A stretch of DNA of 64,000 nucleotides. Source: Helopsaltes ochotensis (Eukaryota > Chordata > Aves > Passeriformes > Locustellidae). Positions within the stretch are counted from its first letter, which is position 1, and every line of letters begins with the position of its first letter. Under the pieces are notes generated by a model, which searched no databases, was not told the origin of the DNA, and worked only from the letters and a program-made list of their open reading frames with translations. A program made the position numbers and the translations under genes. Location: assembly GCA_013400155.1 (NCBI GenBank), contig VXBM01001564.1, positions 96,592 through 160,591 on the forward strand, written 5' to 3'. Shown piece by piece: positions 1-10,939 of the stretch.

Positions 1-1916
1 ATCTTTCTGAAACTTAAAAGTGAATATAAGTCATATGAGAAAACCAGGAATATGTTAAAAAAGATTGATATTTTCTTCCTAATTATTTAAGTTTCATTTT
101 CAAAATATATGTTTATGATTTAGGCTGTTTCAGTTTATCCTGCTGCCTATACTTCAGGGATGAGAGAAAGCTGTAAGTTTCAGCTAATGGTGTGGGACTG
201 CAGGCCTGCTGCCCGTTTGAGACAATGTCAACACAATTCAGGCAAGGATTTCTCTCATAATGGCATTTGCTCCCACTGCTGCTTTCTAACGCAGCCCTCC
301 GAGGATGTCACTTTAAATTGGAAAAGAGAAAAACACTGCATGGAAATGTGGGTTGTGCTATGAGGTAGAGAAGGTTTCACATCAGCTAGGAATTTCTTCC
401 CTGTGTTGTGGCTCTATGGAATATTCCTTCAGACTATTAAAGTTCTTGTATTAGAATCAGAATTGGAAATAGACTCTGTATGTCCTCATCTGGATTTAGA
501 AAATGATACATCTGAAGGAGCAATAAAACTCTGGCATGACCTGCAGAGCCTGAGGCATTCTAAAACTTTTCTATTTCCCTTGATTAAGAATAATGCCTTA
601 TACTTTGTAGACTGATTAAACTCTTTGGAAAAAAATTATTCCAAAGTGATGAATAAAGACCATTCAGAACAATTTAAAGTACATCAGAGAATTATCAGGA
701 CAGAAGATCTTTGATTATAAAAAAATAAAATTGATTCCATTAAATTAAAATTTGAAATTTGAATGCTAAGACTTTTTAGATTTCTACTAAAGGTAAAATC
801 TTTGTAGTGAGGAAGACGGATAAGGCAAACAAGAGACTAAAATTTTGCTAAAAACAAAATTACATTGATTCTTCACAGGCCATACCCTGTTTCAATTAAA
901 TAATTTGTTATTTACATTGTATTATAATCAGTATATTTGTAAAGTTAAACCAAGAATTTTCATTTTAGTCATACCATGAAAATCATCAGTTCCATCTAAA
1001 AAACTTTGAGCTGAAATCCGGGATCAATGTTGAGGGATTTATGTAATAATATGTCTTATATTTTCAGGATTTTACAATTAAAACAAATTTATTTTATCTG
1101 TATATTGCTTGGGGGCTTTTTGGTGTGGTTTTTTTGGGGTTTTTTGTGGTTTAGTTTGTTTTTTTTTTTTATGAAATAACAGATTGAATTACCAAACCTA
1201 GAATCTTTTATCATTATCACCCTCTCAACAGATTTAATTTGAATCTAGAATATCATCCAAGGGTCGAGGTAAGCCAATCATCCCTGTGTGTACTTCTCAG
1301 GATGAATGCATGTACAGGCAACTTCTGTTAATCATTTCATGCTTAAACCATATTTTATAGCTTCTGGTGGAATTAAATTTTTTATTTGGCCCGGCAAATG
1401 CAGCTAACTGCACAGTGCTGATTGTAGTTGTTTCTGGGACTGTAAGACATGCACAATTTCTTTGTCATAAACAGTGATTTTAGTTTTATAAAATGATGCC
1501 ACAGGTCTTCCTTCCAAGGTAGTTGTCATTCCTGCAAAATCTCATGAGCCAGCTTTTAGAGTAGGAGGGGAGAAATATACTCCACATATTTCCAAACTGT
1601 AAATGATATTCAGCAAGACCATGGAGGGAAGATCTGTTTTATGTGTATCTCTGTGTTTACTCAGGCTCGTTTGTTCTGTTCTATATCAATTCTGTGGTGG
1701 ATTTCTGGTGTAAAATGATTTGTAGATGCTTAAACTGTATTTGTGCAAATACTGCTATCTCAATCTAATCCTTGGAGATAATACTGAAATGATACAATAC
1801 CTCTTACCAAATATCACTGTGAGAGAACAAATCTCAAGATCCCAAGACAGAACTGATTGTAAATATTTTATAAGATAGACATCTAATGGGCAGATTATAT
1901 TTGCAGTGAGAAAGAG
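1..1916. other. unique AT-rich non-coding sequence
   Basis: No gene, RNA gene or recognisable repeat is visible. ORFs are short and sit in AT-rich sequence without codon structure. A T-rich run occurs near 1150-1170. The stretch ends directly at the pentanucleotide array. Confidence 0.6.
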
Positions 1917-2490
1917 TCTTCTCTTCTCTTCTCTTCTCTTCTCTTCTCTTCTCTTCTCTTCTCTTCTCTTCTCTTCTCTTCTCTTCTCTTCTCTTCTCTT
2001 CTCTTCTCTTCNNNNNNNNNNNNNNNNNNNNNNNNNNNNNNNNNNNNNNNNNNNNNNNNNNNNNNNNNNNNNNNNNNNNNNNNNNNNNNNNNNNNNNNNN
2101 NNNNNNNNNNNNNNNNNNNNNNNNNNNNNNNNNNNNNNNNNNNNNNNNNNNNNNNNNNNNNNNNNNNNNNNNNNNNNNNNNNNNNNNNNNNNNNNNNNNN
2201 NNNNNNNNNNNNNNNNNNNNNNNNNNNNNNNNNNNNNNNNNNNNNNNNNNNNNNNNNNNNNNNNNNNNNNNNNNNNNNNNNNNNNNNNNNNNNNNNNNNN
2301 NNNNNNNNNNNNNNNNNNNNNNNNNNNNNNNNNNNNNNNNNNNNNNNNNNNNNNNNNNNNNNNNNNNNNNNNNNNNNNNNNNNNNNNNNNNNNNNNNNNN
2401 NNNNNNNNNNNNNNNNNNNNNNNNNNNNNNNNNNNCCTTCCCTTCCCTTCCCTTCCCTTCCCTTCCCTTCCCTTCCCTTCCCTTCCCTTC
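1917..2490. repeat. compound pyrimidine pentanucleotide array with an internal assembly gap
   Basis: A pure TCTTC pentanucleotide array runs from 1917 to 2011 (about 19 units). A run of 424 N follows (2012-2435), then a different pentanucleotide, CCTTC, from 2436 to 2490 (11 units). All pyrimidines lie on the + strand, so the - strand is homopurine. The unit must change inside the gap, so the true array is compound and its length is unknown. The long ORFs crossing it in several frames are artefacts of a 5-bp period without stops. Confidence 0.95.
2012..2435. other. assembly gap (N run)
   Basis: 424 consecutive N bases inside a pentanucleotide array. The sequencing or assembly probably failed in the low-complexity homopurine/homopyrimidine tract. 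The gap length may be an estimate. Confidence 0.99.
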
Positions 2491-2540
2491 TTTTTTTCCT
2501 CCACAGCCCAATATAGAGGATTTTTAAGGACAATATGGGG

Positions 2541-2560
2541 AAACAAACAAACAAACAAAC
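2541..2560 (+). repeat. (AAAC)5 microsatellite
   Basis: Five perfect AAAC units lie about 50 bp downstream of the pentanucleotide array. Confidence 0.9.
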
Positions 2561-5203
2561 AGTATGACCTGAAACTGACAAAAAAATATTTTGTCCCTCC
2601 TTTCCTCTGCAAAAAATAGTATTGTTCTTGCTAAACAAAATTAAGGATTCCTAAAGGAAGGAAATATAGCATGAGAAACTGTACATTGCTTACATGATAT
2701 ATAGGGTTCTTCAGTTCATTAGCACATGTTTATTAATTCCAAATTCTCAGTTTTCTCATTTATGGTATAAAAATATGTGGACATAATAAGGCTATTGTCA
2801 TATGAGTAGTAGTATTTTGCTGAAGATAGTTGGTATTGGCATATGATTTAACAGATGCATTGAATGTTGTTGTTTGTCCAACATATGGTACTCCAGCAGA
2901 TAAGCTGAATAACACTGGGAACTACTAAAGGGATTTTTCTTTGAGCATCGCTGCATTTGCACTGCCTTGAAAAATTTGTCATTCTGCAGTCTGGGCTGTG
3001 ATTCATAATGATGTTTGGTTTCTATCTGAAAGAAACTTCCACACTAAGAGTTTGTTCAGAGGCAAATGTCTGATAGATGACATTAAAGAATACATTATTA
3101 TTTGAGAAAATAAAGTAAATCTTTGGGGCCTTTCCCCTCTTCTGACTTTGTAAGGATGTTACCTTAAGATTTTAATGTTTTCTTGCATTTTATTTCTTCC
3201 ATTCTGAGCTCAAAATTACAACCTAAATAAACAAAAAAAGCATAAATTTCACCTCAATTTTACTTTTCCTTTTTTGATATGCAGATGACATCACCTCTCC
3301 TACAGCAAAGGTAATCAACACAGGAAAAGATAAAATATTATGTGCTCAACAAATTATCTGACTGGGCCATAAATGTAATTTTATATCATACAGCATTAGA
3401 TACATTCCTAGAGTTACTAAGTAGAATAAAAAAATCTTTTATTGTGAAAGAAAATAAGCTTTAAAAAAATCTTTGTAAACATTCTCATTAATAAAAGAAA
3501 ACATTAGAACTTTAACTTTGCTAACAGTTTCACTTCGTTTACTTTATTGAAGAGAATGTGCTATTTTCAGTGCTCTGAAGAAAGCCTGCTACTGAAAGAG
3601 AAGGCGACATTGAAATTCTTCAGCAACATTTTTTGTTAAACTTCATTAAAGTGGATGAAATGGGATCAATTTCAGAAGAATGATGGGGCAGTAATGAAGA
3701 AAGGCCCAGTGCTACCGAGAGCAACACATAGCTGATGTTTTTATTCTGAGGCCTCTTCCATGAGAACATTCTTATTCCTTAGAAGCTATTCTCTGTGTAA
3801 TTATCACCTTCACTGCTAAGGACAAACAGCACATCATTTAATCACTCCATCAACAAAGTCCTTGCCTATGACATCCAAAAGCAGGCAAGAAGGTGCTGCT
3901 GAAAGAGAAAAGGACATAGGAGTATTTTTAATGTTATTAATAAGAGAATCAAAGCTTTTCCATCTGCTCTAAGATAACATATGATAAGCACCATGATGGA
4001 GAAGGCAGAAAATGTTGCTCAACCTCTTTTTCATGCCAACTTTTCCAAAATACATATTGTTTTCAACATTCACTTTCTCAGATAAGATTATGAAAATTCT
4101 ATTAAGCCGATGGATAATATAGTTCATTCAACTGCTGTTTATGGTCAGCAAGACAGAGTGGTATACTGTGACTCGTGACCTGAATCAGGTGATGAAAAAC
4201 CAGGCTGACTCTGTGATATTAGTCATAATTTCCCTACCAGCCTTTTCTTTCTCTGCTTAATTGCATTCTGAGATAAGACAATTTTGCAATAATATTTCCT
4301 AGTGTGTATTGAAGTCTTTCTGGAAGTTATTTCTGCCCTAAATAACTTTCTAAAATAGTGTCAAGTTGAATAGTTAAACCACAGTGTAAGCAGTCTATTT
4401 CTCTAATATGACCAGCACTTGGGAATAGAAATATCAATATCAGTCTTGTAATAAGCCATGCAATATGGTTATTCTCTCAGGACTCATAAACATCTCCTAA
4501 ACACTTCCTACACAAATATTGTTCAAATACCTCCTCTGTGGTAGCATTCATGAAAACAGTAACAATATTCTTCAGAACGTGATCAATCATCAAAATTCCT
4601 GATCCTAAAAACAGCATGCAATGGTTTTTATAGCTGAATATGATATCTGTCCTAGGTGTTCTAGTCTTGCCTTGCACTTTTCAGAATAGGAACCATACAG
4701 AGCTCCCAGGATCAATTTTACCATTCAGGATGCAATGATTTATGTCACTAATCAGGTAGATGCATATCAACTTTCTTACAGCAATTCTGCTGAGTCAACT
4801 GTTCTCAAAAATTCAAAGTATTTCACATGAAAGATTCAGAGCCAGAAACAGGAAATCAGATGTACTGGCCTGGATTAGTTTGAAGTGCAGTAGTTTTTCA
4901 AAAGGCAATGAACATACACATTTACTGGGTGTTAAATGAGTCTAAAGTACTTTTTTAAATTATTTTTTTCTTTTGTTTTTATAACGTACTGAGTATTAAG
5001 AACAAGCTTTTCAAAAGTGGTGTTTAGCATCATTTGCAGAAACAACTGAGCATCTGCTCTCTGAAACGAAGTTTTTAAATGGTGCAAAATTGATCCAACA
5101 AACTTCATTAGAGTTTTTCCAGGGGCCAGAATGTTACCCTTCATACATGGTGTTTTTGAGAACCAATTTACTTTGACTTGGAAGTGGTATTCAACTTCCA
5201 TAG
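2561..5203. other. unique AT-rich non-coding sequence
   Basis: No supported gene or repeat. ORFs at 4477-4677 and 4932-5201 on the - strand are short, lack similarity that I recognise and have no splice or promoter context. The stretch ends at the target-site duplication of the LTR that follows. Confidence 0.6.
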
Positions 5204-5208
5204 ATGAG
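5204..5208 (+). repeat. target-site duplication, left copy (ATGAG)
   Basis: The 5-bp word ATGAG immediately precedes the TG start of the LTR and recurs exactly after its terminal CA. Confidence 0.85.
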
Positions 5209-6002
5209 TGTTGAGGGTTAGATTAAGTTTTTCCTTTTTTCCCTCCTTATAGAATTTTCTTCCCCCACCAAAGTTGCTAAGAGACTAATTACTGGGGGCT
5301 CATGGGTGCTTGGCCAAAACAAACGAGAGATATCCCGAGGTTTGAGTCAGGTAAAGAATGGGGCTGGGGACAGTTTGTCTCTCTCTTGGTCTCAGCATCA
5401 GAGAGGGAAGACAGCCAGGCTGTGCTTGCTGCAAGAGGAGCTCATTGCCACTCCCAGGTCCGGTCCTGAGGAATCTGCCATCACCTCCTCGTGTGCCCAG
5501 GAACTCTGAGCTGCCTCCTCCTGCCCTGCTGGAGCTGGGCCGGTGCTGTCCCACCGCCGCTGCTTCCTCGGCCCTGCTTTGGGGGTTTTCACTGTGCTGT
5601 GGCCCTGCACCCCCTGCCCGGCCAGGACATCCCTGCTTCTCCAGCGATCACCGACAGAGCTTCTCATCTCACCCACCAGCCCGGGATTTCCCACCGTTCC
5701 AGCTTGGTTCCAGCTTGGTGCTCTCGGAGTCCCGCACCAGAATCAGACTGCCCCAGGCTCTGTGAACAAAGCCCCTCAAGGTCCCTGGGTCTGTTTACTG
5801 TTGATGCTGTAGTTGCTGTTGTTTGTCTGTTTTGTCTTGTTACGAGTACTAGTAAAGAACTGTTATTCCAACCCCATCCCTCTGCCTGAAAGCCCCTTTA
5901 ATTTTCTAAATTATAATAATTTGGAGGGAGGGGATTCGAATTCTCCATTCCAAAGGGAGGTCCTGCCCTCCCTAGCAGATACCTATCTTTCAAATCAGGA
6001 CA
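5209..6002 (+). mobile_element. solo LTR of an endogenous retrovirus (ERVL-like), 794 bp
   Basis: The element starts TGTTGAGG and ends AGGACA, so it has the canonical TG...CA termini, and it is flanked by identical 5-bp duplications (ATGAG). Five-base duplications fit ERVL-type integrases. It is G+C-rich in the middle against AT-rich surroundings. A variant polyadenylation signal AGTAAA sits at 5851-5856, followed by a short segment resembling the end of avian ERVL LTRs. There is no internal gag/pol sequence on either side, so this is a solo LTR left by LTR-LTR recombination. Overlapping ORFs of 67-135 codons between 5300 and 5890 are stop-poor G+C-rich noise, not genes. Orientation rests on the position of the polyadenylation-like motif near the right end. 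Family assignment is from recall. Confidence 0.85.
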
Positions 6003-6007
6003 ATGAG
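6003..6007 (+). repeat. target-site duplication, right copy (ATGAG)
   Basis: Exact repeat of 5204-5208, directly after the LTR end. Confidence 0.85.
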
Positions 6008-8069
6008 TTATTGGAAAAGTTATTTCTGGAGTCTTAGAAGCATTATACATGTACGTTCTAAATAGTAATAATGCAATAGTTATTTTATTAGTACAATAAA
6101 AATGAGAGAAGAAGAGAAGAAACAAATAATATGCCTTTTCTTGATAATCTTTTCACCCCAGAAAAAAAAGTTTCCGCCTGACTGGGGGGAGAGTTAAGAA
6201 GAATAAGCGTATAGTGACATTTTCCAGTTATACTTCTTTCTGTATCTTCTGCCTTAAATATGTAGCTTCTGTTCTCCTAATGTGAAAAATTCCCTTTGCT
6301 CTCAGCCTGGTAATTTAGGTACAGTAATATTTCAGATGACGAAAACATGAAGAGGCATGCTAATATTTCTGAGATTTTTTTTTTACTTCATTTTATTCAA
6401 AGATGGAAATGAAAATACCTAGTAAGTTTGTAAAGATACAATGATTATGGAACAGCATGGCTGTGGCAGACAGATTCAAATTAAAAGTCACTGCCAAAAG
6501 AACAGTCACCTCGAATTCTATCAAACATAGCAGAAAATATGTGTTAGAGTGCCTAGAAAGACTATTTGGGCTAAATCACATTCAGATGGTTGGATCAGAT
6601 GGTTGTTTATTTAAGGTACATAATGCATATGCATTAGGGAAGTGGGATGGTGGATATTTTTGCAGAGGAATGAGTGTAATTTTCCTACAGAATATCATAA
6701 CAGTAAATAAATAAAATCTTTTTTCCCCCCTACTATTTACATATGTTTCAAATGTACCTCCCTTTATGTGAGCCTGCCTGAAATATCTTAATTCGTTGTT
6801 TATTGGAGCTTCTTTCTCTTTCCTTCTCCTTCCTTCTCACAGCTGTTAAGACAGTATCTGCTCAGCATTCAATTTATGATTTTAAATCCTGACCTGCAAG
6901 ATTTTTTGTTTGTTTGTTTGTTTCTGAATCTTTATATTCAGGGAAAATCTCATTGAATTAGGCCAATTTGATTTTGTATAGGACTACATGAGCAGAAAGC
7001 ATGACCAAAATCCTTTTCTCTAACATTCCAGCCAACAATTTTGTACCAGAAAAAGTAACAGAATATTGTAATCACATATCACAGAAATCTTTCGAAACCC
7101 CAGAACAAATCCAAGCTCCATAAGAAAATACCGATATGTGGCTAGGTAGCAATAGTAGACCTTAGGAAGAAAGCAGAATACATTATGGCTACACTGATGT
7201 TCAGTTTTGGCAGAATGACAACAGAGGTCACCCAAGCAACTGGCCAGATTGGAGAGAATAATTGAAAAACTTCCCCCAATTCCACCCAAAGGATGAAAGC
7301 CAGCAAAGAACCAGTCATACTTAAATGAAAAATGTAGTCCTGAAAATAAAATGTTACATGGAAAGTCATATGCTTATGAAGAAATTCTGCTTTTCATAAG
7401 TCACTTATCAAGACATAAAATTGATTGAAAAAAATGTTTTCAATGATAATTCAAATATCTTGCAGCCCAAATCAAAACCCAAACACAGAAAACAATCAAC
7501 ACACCAGCACAGTAGAAGGAAAATATTAGTTGATGACACAATAGGAAAGTTGATGAGAACTTTATTTTTTACCCGTAGAGGAATATCAAAGGCAAAATTT
7601 CTTATACCATGAAGCTCTTTTCAATTCATTTGCCCAAACTAAACCAAGAAAAGTGGTATTTTCATGAATAAACACCCAGATATTTTTTAAACCAATAAAT
7701 TAAAAGTTATTGTTAATAACTAATATAATTTTAGTTATTTAGCAATACTCTAGAATCTATCGGTGTATTACAGTTACAAGAAGGATAGAATTTCTTAACT
7801 TCAGTTCACACTTCATCTCGTCTAAAACTCAATGAGGAAGTAGAAAAAGAGGATGTAGTTGTTCAGGTTTATGAACTAACTACAAGAAAGATATTTGCTG
7901 TAAGACCAGCTGCTGGTGTTTACTGTAGTTCTCTAAAAGACATTTCAAATCAAGGCAAGTCTTTAAAAATCAAAGTTGTGGAACATCTATTTTTCTTGCT
8001 TCCTCAATATTTTTGGTAATTACATACACGCTGCCCAATCACTCATGACTACTAGGAGGTCCACAGAAG
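6008..8069. other. unique AT-rich non-coding sequence with a short GTTT repeat
   Basis: No gene is supported. A (GTTT)n run lies at about 6906-6923. ORFs at 6457-6714, 7020-7289 and 7142-7369 have no recognisable domain. Confidence 0.55.
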
Positions 8070-8145
8070 CATAGAATCACTTAGGTAGCAAAAGATCCTT
8101 AAGCTCCTCAAGGCCAATCGTAAATGTAATACTACCAAAGTTGTT
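8070..8145 (-). mobile_element. CR1 LINE 3'-end fragment
   Basis: The + strand reads ATAGAATCACTTAGGT followed by decayed pieces of the reverse complement of the CR1 3' tail. This is the motif left by strongly 5'-truncated CR1 copies inserted on the - strand. About 75 bp can be followed before similarity fades. It is non-coding and old, judged from the many substitutions. Confidence 0.7.
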
Positions 8146-10877
8146 GCACAGAAGCATTTGAAATTACAGAAAAAGATATTTTCTTCAAGCATGAGGTGAA
8201 AAAGCAGATGATTAAAAATTATATTTATTCTCTCTCTGAACAAGTCTCAGCGACAAAAGTATGTTAATGACACAACAGCAGAAATTCTATAGGAAGGGAA
8301 CATGAGAAAACTTTTAAAATTTGCCACCAAAAGTGATGCTCTAGACTCTCTTTGCTCTTCTGTCATTTTTAGGTCTTGCTGATAAGGAATGCTGACTCCT
8401 ACCTTGTATTAAATGTCTTTTCTTAGTGCATGTGTCCTGGGAAACAACCTGGATTTTCTGTGTTGTTGCCTAATTATCTGGGGAAATATATATAAAGATG
8501 CATTTCTTACAAGAGATTTTTGAGTATTAGTCAGACTGTATGAATAAACACGCTGCTCATTTCTTTTGAATTAGGAAATGTTGATAAGAAGTAAACATTT
8601 TTTTATCAGGACCACAGAGCTTTGTTTTCTTCTGCTTTTTCCTCTTCCTATCTTCCTCTGAAAATGCTGAATAGATTTTAACTGTTTTAAGACACCTTTT
8701 CCTTGTGAGGCTACTTCTGCCTCACTACCTTTCTGTTTATATAAGATATACCATGATGTGTCAGTTATTGCAAGCACAAACAGAACAGAGGGGTGATATG
8801 CCCTCAAAGCTGTATAAGTGCAAATCTTCAGGTGGAGGAGGTCCATTCATAAACTAGCACCAGAAAGATAGAACCTGAGGTGAAAGGTGTCTGGCAGCAC
8901 TCTCATTCCTGTTGGGTTTTCAGATGTGGAATTTTTCTCTGCAGCCTAAAGGACTGGGAAAATATGCATCTACAGGAAGTGTGTGTGTGCGTGTGTGTGT
9001 GTAAGGTAAGGGACTTCAAAATTCAGGGCTAGCAGAACTGGTTCCTGATTACAACTAGCAAAGTTACAAAGAGAAGTTTTACATGTGTGATTTATTACAA
9101 ATAACTTCTCCCTACTGTACCACTATGAAATGTCCTCTTCCTCTAGTTATCTCTCTCTTTAGGCATGAGTTGTCTAGAGTTGCTGCGAGGGAGGGGAACA
9201 TTAATGGCTTTTAATCAGGCATCCAGTGAGGCAGCACAGAAGAGGAAATGATTATTTTTTTAAACTGAATGCACTGGTAGCAATGCACCCAAATGCCCAA
9301 AATTAGCTTTATTTTTCAATGTTTCTGGAGGAGCAGAATGCAGGATCCGTATCATACATATTAACGGCACCAATTATCCATATGAGTGCTGCTCTTCTTG
9401 AGCCCTGTATATTTCAGGAGATACATTTTCTATCTTTATGCTTTGTGCTCAGAGTGTGAAATTCAATAAAACAAACCAGAGCAGTATCACTGATATTGAG
9501 GGGGGTTTTACTGCTTCCTATTGGGTCCATTAGACTAATTAATTCCTGTGATATAACCATATATATTGTGCACGTGATTCCTGGAAACATTTGGGCAAGA
9601 TGTTTCAGGGTTTTTGTTGTTCATTTATAATTTTCCCAGCTATTTCCCTTACTTCTCTCCACAAGAAGAAGTAGTTCTTTCTCAAACATCTTTGTGCACT
9701 TACTCCCTTTCCCCACGGTTGCTGGCTATCTGAGTTGCATTGACAATAACTTTGCAATGTGTTGCTGATGTTTTTCTTCTCTCAAACAAGTGCAAGCACA
9801 TTATATTTCATCACCTTTTTACATGTCCATAGAGACAGTAAGTAATGGAGATTTAAAAAAAAAAATCGATATTTTAATTAAGGAAGTGCATGCCAAGCAT
9901 GTTTTGATTCAGAGGGAATTAGTTGTCTCCTTGGAAGGATTTTAAGTTAGGGATTAAATGGCACAAATTGGGATGGTATTGTACTCATCCTCAATAGTCA
10001 TAGCTAGCATATCAGACAATTTGGTGAGGTATTATTTGAAGATAAGAGAATTTTGTAAATGTTCACCCAAACTGCAGGAGTCTAGATTTGTTCCGTTTTG
10101 AGCTGAAATTTGGGACGGCCATGAAGAGGTTGGCCTTGTCAGGCCAACCATAACAGAAAAGAAAGTGCAGGTGAGGTACCATCAGTTTTGTTATCAGTAA
10201 TACCTGGGAAACAAAGACTACAGAAATAATTTGATTTTTTTTTTGTCAAATGAAATATTTTATATTTCTCTGGAGTTTTTCAGTTTTGATCCATGACTGT
10301 AGTTAAAGAGATATTTAAGTAATTCAAAGAATCACTGTCAGAGGTATTAGCAAAAGTGGCTTTAATTTGAATTTTTAAAGTGCCATTTAACCAAGCTAAG
10401 TGGCAAGGTTTGCTCTATCACTTACTGCATGAAAAAAGCACACAAAGGAAAATTGACTAAGAGTCAAGGTAGAATGAATTACAGAGAGATTGGAGACATA
10501 AAAGTATAAGAGAAATTCTCCCACTGAGTCATGAGGTCCAGAGAGGATCCCCCTGCTTTCTAAACTCCTGATGTAGCCGCTATATTTCTGGAAAACAAGT
10601 GATTGGCTTGTGGTCAAAATATATACAATGGAAAAGATATGCATGAGACTCTTTGTTCCCACAACTTTCTTTGGTCCTTGACAAGTGACTCTTGGAAAAA
10701 CTGTGGGTCACACTGTTCCTTTGGGGGTTTCCTAGAGGAGGAACAAGTGGGAGCTACAGCCCAGGCCTTTATCCCCTTTGGAAAACTGCACCAAGGCATG
10801 ATTAGTTTGTTTAAGGGGTCAAGTGTGTCCATCACAGTGACCAACTTCTAAATTTTTGAAGTGCTTATGTGAAATAT
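8146..10877. other. unique AT-rich non-coding sequence
   Basis: No gene is supported. It contains a GT microsatellite (8979-9002) and an 8-bp perfect inverted repeat, GGTTGGCC / GGCCAACC with a 6-base loop, at 10128-10149, which resembles an NFI-type TTGGC...GCCAA palindrome. ORFs near 10603-10851 on both strands lie in a slightly G+C-richer patch but show no known domain. Confidence 0.55.
8979..9002. repeat. (GT)n microsatellite
   Basis: About 12 GT units with one GC interruption. Confidence 0.9.
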
Positions 10878-10939
10878 TTTGCTAAATGTACATTTTTGAA
10901 AGTAAACACGTTTGCTTTCAAAAATGTACATTTAGCAAA
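10878..10939. repeat. near-perfect 62-bp palindrome (30-bp arms, 2-base centre)
   Basis: The arm at 10878-10907 is the reverse complement of 10910-10939 with a single mismatch (a T opposite a G, which would be a G-U wobble in RNA). Only two bases (AC, 10908-10909) separate the arms. The arms contain TGTACATTTTTGAAAG and its complement. No terminal transposon motif or target duplication is evident around it. It is most simply an inverted duplication made by template switching at a fork, but a cruciform or hairpin transcript is possible. Confidence 0.9.

Noticed and set aside
1755..2638. Long ORFs on both strands across the pentanucleotide array
   Set aside because: They consist of 5-bp repeat translations plus undetermined residues from the gap.
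5300..5889. Several overlapping ORFs of 67-135 codons on both strands
   Set aside because: They lie wholly inside a solo LTR and reflect its low stop density at higher G+C.
10603..10851. An 82-codon ORF in a G+C-richer patch, considered as a retroviral gag or pol remnant
   Set aside because: No motif could be matched and no LTR or other retroviral sequence adjoins it.
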